Notes under the pieces: generated by a model
Database searches by the model: none
What the model was told of the DNA's origin: nothing
Seen by the model: only the letters and a program-made list of their open reading frames with translations
Shown: positions 32,398-35,368 of the stretch, piece by piece
Layout: every line of letters begins with the position of its first letter
Position numbering within the stretch: position 1 is the stretch's first letter
Position numbers and translations under genes: made by a program
Virus record (IMG/VR): IMGVR_UViG_3300031784_000106
Span: 1 to 35,368 of that record
DNA from: a virus
Direction: 5' to 3' (one strand)
Length of the DNA stretch: 35,368 nucleotides

Positions 32398-32682
32398 CTA
32401 ATTAGCCTTTTTGTCTACCGTCTTAAACGCATCATTGATCTCTGCCAATGTGAGTTTTCCATCGTCCAAAAAAGCCCTTGCCAGTCTTTCAATGACTGTT
32501 GCTACGCCTAATAGTCCTGCTAAGAATACTGCCTGAACTGTGTCAATTCCAACTACTGCTCCAGCACCAAGTACTGATAGACCAGAAGCAGCAAACACTG
32601 CTACTATACGCATCAAGATATTAGTTATTGCCTTTTGTGGGTGCTCCTTTTTAGGAGGCTCTACTACCTTTTTAGTTGCCAT
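32398..32682 (-). CDS. Holin-like membrane protein
   Basis: 94 residues. Lys/Pro-rich N-terminus (MATKKVVEPPKKEHPQ), then hydrophobic ILMRIVAVFAASGLSVLGAG and TVQAVFLAGLLGVATVIE segments, and an acidic tail with LTLAEINDAF. Size and pattern fit a class II holin. Start at 32682 by AAAGGAGG. Confidence 0.7.
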   Translation of the reverse strand: MATKKVVEPPKKEHPQKAITNILMRIVAVFAASGLSVLGAGAVVGIDTVQAVFLAGLLGVATVIERLARAFLDDGKLTLAEINDAFKTVDKKAN

Positions 32683-32684
32683 AT

Positions 32685-32891
32685 TTAGTCCTCCTTTCTT
32701 AGTGGGATTGTAATTAGCCAGATTACTGTTGTTGCAAGTACTGCAATACCAACAATATCTCTTGCTGATCCCGTCAAAGTTAGCCATGCGATGAAGAAGC
32801 CAAGGAGAGTAAAGGCTTGTGCAATCACTTCCACCCCTGCATCTTTAAGCCATGTGAAGAATCCCTTCACAACCTTTTTGATTATTTTCAT
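32685..32891 (-). CDS. Small membrane protein, holin-like
   Basis: 68 residues. Amphipathic basic start (MKIIKKVVKGFFTWLKDAGV), two hydrophobic segments (FTLLGFFIAWLTLT; IVGIAVLATTVIWLITIP) and a charged end. GGAGG ribosome site. Directly upstream of the other holin-like gene and follows the PA14 gene by two bases. Confidence 0.7.
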   Translation of the reverse strand: MKIIKKVVKGFFTWLKDAGVEVIAQAFTLLGFFIAWLTLTGSARDIVGIAVLATTVIWLITIPLRKED

Positions 32892-32893
32892 TT

Positions 32894-34999
32894 TTACCTC
32901 CTCATCCCAATCATTACATTTGCAATCTGTGAAACAATGATTACTGGGATAATGACTTCCTGGGCTTTTTCTCTCTGATCGTCTGTCATGTCCATACCCA
33001 ACTCAGAGAAATTGGATAGGAGTTCTGTAACATCCACTTCAAATATTGCTCCAAGTGGGTCTGCTAGGAATGCTTCTGTTTGTACTTCTGTTACTGCATC
33101 TGCTAATGTAAATGGCATTGGGGTTTCTCCTGCCTCACCCGCTCTATCTGTGAACTCAACAAATGCTTCTGCAAGTGCTGGGTTAGACTTTATCTGCTCA
33201 GCAATCTGTGCAACTTCTGAAGGCTTGATACCAAGATCACTTGCTACCTCTGCTTTTGCTTCTTGTGTCAATGCTCTAAGGGTTTGACTTACTGCTGTGA
33301 TCTGTTCTGCAGAAAGAGTAACTAACTTATTATCTTTACTTGTAAGGTTAGCAATAACTCCAGATAAATCTTCTGAGGTTCCCGTACCTTTCTCAGGAAC
33401 AAGTGCTGCTAAAACCTCATCAGTAATTTCTACATCTGGTTCAGTCCATGGGTTCTCTTCAGGTTCTGGATCTGGTCCAGGTTCTGGTGAAGGTTCTGGT
33501 GCAGGCTCTTCAGTTGGTTCTGGAGTTGGTTCAGGGGTAGGTGGTTCCTCTGGGGTAGGCTCAGGTGTAGGCTGGTCTGTAGGGTCTACTGTAGGCTCTG
33601 GAGAGGGCTCTGGGGTTGGAGGCTCTTCTGCTGTAGGTTCAGGACTTGGTTCTGGTGTTGGTGGTTCATCAGCAGTTGGTTCTGGGGAAGGCTCAGGAGT
33701 AGGTGGTTCATCAGCAGTTGGCTCAGGACTTGGTTCTGGTGTAGGCTGATTGGCTGCAGCATTGGCTGCTGCTTGTGCAATAGCAGCATTAAGTTCTCTT
33801 TGTGATTGCTCATCATAGTAACGCCATGCGTCATCAATTGCACTATTAACATTACTAATTGCTTGATTGTATGCGCTGATTGCATTATTTTTATTCTGTA
33901 ATGCTGTTGCAACATTTAAAACTGAATTATTATATTCATTTGTTTTATTAGTTAGTGTTTGATTGTTTGCATTTAATGTTGAGACTGATTGATTATAAAC
34001 ATTTAATTTATCATTGTATACATCTTGGGCTGAGTTTCTTGCAGCAAGGGCGTTGTTGTAATCGTTGGTTTGTTCCTGAGTTGCTCCAGGTCCAGATGAG
34101 AATGTATTTAAATTACAACTAAAGTTTTGTCCCCATACTCTTGGATTTCCAGCATAGTCACAACCTGCACCAGTCCATCCTCCAGGAATACCCCATCCAA
34201 GATGGTAGGATCCTGGTCCTCCACCGTTGTACCACCATATTTCTACATCTAAAGTTTTGTCTTCACTAACATCATATACGGGAGAGTAATCACTCCAAGT
34301 TGTTCCTTGCTCTACCCAGTTGTCAACAGCAAGTTGGCCATCGACATACATTCTAAAACCATCATCTGTATAACCTGCAAAATATGTTTGTGTAAACCAT
34401 GAAGGTACTGTAATCCGACCACTAAAATTAACTATAAAGTTTTCATATCTATTTCCACATACTGGGAGTTGCATAGAGTTTGAGTTCCATGTGCCAGTAC
34501 ATATTACAGATCCAGTGACGGCTGTATTTCCATTTCTTAATAAGTTATAAACTGTGTAAGAAAGCCCAGTACCACCAGCACTATTTAAGGCTTGTTGGGC
34601 TGTTTGGAGATTGATATTGGCTATACCAAGGGCATCGTAGGCATCATTCTTATTAGTTAAAGCAGTGGCTACTGTTGCTGTTTGTCCATCTACTGCTGAT
34701 TGGGCTAGGTCTTTTTCTTCAAGTGCCGTGGTTTCTGCGTCTAGGGCATCGTCATATAGATCTGAGGCTTGAGTCTGGGTTTCTTTTGCAGATACGGCAA
34801 GATCATATTTCTCTTCTGCCTCTTCAATTAATGATATAAATTCATCTTGGTATCCAAGGTCGTCTATGCTATCGTTAAGATCTTGTATTTCTTGGGCTGC
34901 AACTGTGAGGGGGTCATCAGAGTGTGCACCTTCTGGGGAGATAATAAGCCAGCCAAATGCTAACAATGTGGCTGCTGCTATTCGTATTAGTTTTTTAAT
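32894..34999 (-). CDS. Secreted PA14 protein with Pro-rich stalk
   Basis: About 701 residues from a likely ATT start (IKKLIRIAAATLLAFGW), which restores a signal peptide and follows GGGGGAAAGG; the next start, TTG at 34966, would cut the signal sequence. Then a coiled coil (about 30-130), a PA14 lectin-like domain (about 145-270; FAGYTDDGFRMYVDGQ is its calcium/sugar loop), another coiled coil (300-400), a TPEPSPEPT-type repeat stalk (about 415-515) and a C-terminal domain ending in a hydrophobic IIPVIIVSQIANVMIGMRR-like tail. Adhesin or tail-associated surface protein. Confidence 0.75.
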   Translation of the reverse strand: MKKLIRIAAATLLAFGWLIISPEGAHSDDPLTVAAQEIQDLNDSIDDLGYQDEFISLIEEAEEKYDLAVSAKETQTQASDLYDDALDAETTALEEKDLAQSAVDGQTATVATALTNKNDAYDALGIANINLQTAQQALNSAGGTGLSYTVYNLLRNGNTAVTGSVICTGTWNSNSMQLPVCGNRYENFIVNFSGRITVPSWFTQTYFAGYTDDGFRMYVDGQLAVDNWVEQGTTWSDYSPVYDVSEDKTLDVEIWWYNGGGPGSYHLGWGIPGGWTGAGCDYAGNPRVWGQNFSCNLNTFSSGPGATQEQTNDYNNALAARNSAQDVYNDKLNVYNQSVSTLNANNQTLTNKTNEYNNSVLNVATALQNKNNAISAYNQAISNVNSAIDDAWRYYDEQSQRELNAAIAQAAANAAANQPTPEPSPEPTADEPPTPEPSPEPTADEPPTPEPSPEPTAEEPPTPEPSPEPTVDPTDQPTPEPTPEEPPTPEPTPEPTEEPAPEPSPEPGPDPEPEENPWTEPDVEITDEVLAALVPEKGTGTSEDLSGVIANLTSKDNKLVTLSAEQITAVSQTLRALTQEAKAEVASDLGIKPSEVAQIAEQIKSNPALAEAFVEFTDRAGEAGETPMPFTLADAVTEVQTEAFLADPLGAIFEVDVTELLSNFSELGMDMTDDQREKAQEVIIPVIIVSQIANVMIGMRR
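33440..33755 (-). repeat. Imperfect PEPSPEPTA-coding repeat
   Basis: About eight degenerate copies of a (T)PEPSPEPTADEPP unit. Several copies are near-identical in DNA (GGTTCATCAGCAGTTGG), so recent slippage is likely. Confidence 0.8.
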
Positions 35000-35056
35000 T
35001 ACCTTTCCCCCTTGCAGACATGATGTCTGATAGGATGATTATACCATTTTATTGCA

Positions 35057-35090
35057 CAAAAAAGGGGCTACCATAATTGGCAACCCCTTT
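35057..35090 (-). terminator. Rho-independent terminator, leftward
   Basis: AAAGGGG...CCCCTTT stem of 12 pairs with two G-U, loop AATTAT, followed by TTTTTT. Ends the alanine-rich gene. Confidence 0.8.
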
Positions 35091-35103
35091 AGTGTTGGAT
35101 TAA

Positions 35104-35368
35104 TTACTTAACGTACTTAACCTTAGCCTTTGGATTCTTTGCATTCCACTGCTTAGCAAGTGCATTGAAAGCATCCTTGATTGACTTAAGTGCTGTTGCA
35201 TTATCTGCAGTCAACTTAGCAACTACTGCATCGTGTGCAACCTTTGCATCAGCAAGTGCCTTAGCAGAAGCAGCCTTCTCAGCAGCAAGTGCTGTAGCAG
35301 AAGCAGCCTTCTCTGCTGCAAGAGCAGCATCTGAAGCAACCTTAGCAGCAGCAGCATCTGCAGCAGCC
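35104..35368 (-). CDS. Alanine/lysine-rich coiled-coil protein, partial
   Basis: Only the C-terminal ~87 residues are in the window. Repeats of ALAAEKAASATA, ALADAKVAHD and an end NPKAKVKYVK; strongly predicted coiled coil. Could be a secreted or structural fibre protein. The repeat DNA (GCAGCAGC-type) makes assembly error possible near the edge. Confidence 0.7.
   Translation of the reverse strand, partial: AAADAAAAKVASDAALAAEKAASATALAAEKAASAKALADAKVAHDAVVAKLTADNATALKSIKDAFNALAKQWNAKNPKAKVKYVK

Noticed and set aside
33297-33749. 150-codon rightward Gly/Ser-rich frame
   Set aside because: Antisense of the proline/glutamate repeat of the PA14 protein; repeat DNA opens frames on both strands.
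1-35368. Complete phage genome or prophage with att sites
   Set aside because: No terminase, portal, capsid, tape measure, polymerase or integrase and no terminal repeats seen.

Overview
The window reads as part of a low-GC, tailed-phage-like genome infecting an actinobacterium. A WhiB-family protein, a phage DUF932 protein, a GP88-like protein, a DUF7455-type zinc protein, a CHAP endolysin with two holin-like membrane proteins, and six tRNAs all point that way. Most of the left two thirds consists of very small genes that overlap as ATGA or TAATG. No terminase, portal, capsid, polymerase or integrase was seen, so this is only part of a genome. An AT-rich freshwater actinobacterial host is an inference.

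Layout. Positions 1-487 hold a short leftward operon. Positions 488-1184 are a large divergent regulatory region. Positions 1185-10013 hold about eleven rightward micro-operons of 22-140 residue proteins, plus the GP88-like and DUF932 genes. The spacers between them are built from the same parts: a hairpin or terminator, a GACGTC box, a GCGTGTCG box, consensus DnaA boxes in pairs 11 bp apart, a CRP-like TGTGA-N6-TCACA palindrome, and a promoter of the form (A/T)TGTCA-N11-TANNNT. Nine such promoters match the DNA-damage (RecA-independent, PafBC-type) promoter of actinobacteria in core and in exact spacing. A tRNA-Asp and a second block of small genes (10326-13686) follow. Then comes a non-coding AT-rich region (13687-14223) with a perfect consensus promoter, an operator-like palindrome and a DnaA-box pair.

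Positions 14224-19948 hold mostly rightward genes, many apparently leaderless (-10 element, six bases, ATG). They include homing-type nucleases (GIY-YIG, HNH), zinc-ribbon micro-proteins, a luciferase-like monooxygenase, a PseT-like HAD phosphatase, a 2-oxoglutarate/Fe(II) oxygenase and a CDGSH iron-sulfur protein. A four-tRNA cluster (19955-20259) marks the main strand switch.

Positions 20262-35368 are almost entirely leftward. They carry a second and third 2OG oxygenase, two more luciferase-like paralogues, an IbpA-like small heat-shock protein, WhiB, a SLOG-like protein, a thermonuclease, three DUF2061-type membrane proteins, a kinase-nucleotidyltransferase fusion, an FmdB-type zinc ribbon, the CHAP endolysin, tRNA-Asn, a secreted subtilisin-like protease, a proteasome-like Ntn hydrolase, two holin-like proteins, a large secreted PA14 protein with a proline-rich stalk, and the end of an alanine-rich protein.

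Working together (inference): the left arm looks like an early or host-takeover region wired to host DNA-damage, CRP-type and DnaA regulators. The right arm combines lysis, surface proteins, protein quality control and an unusual set of redox enzymes (three flavin-type and three iron-type oxygenases).
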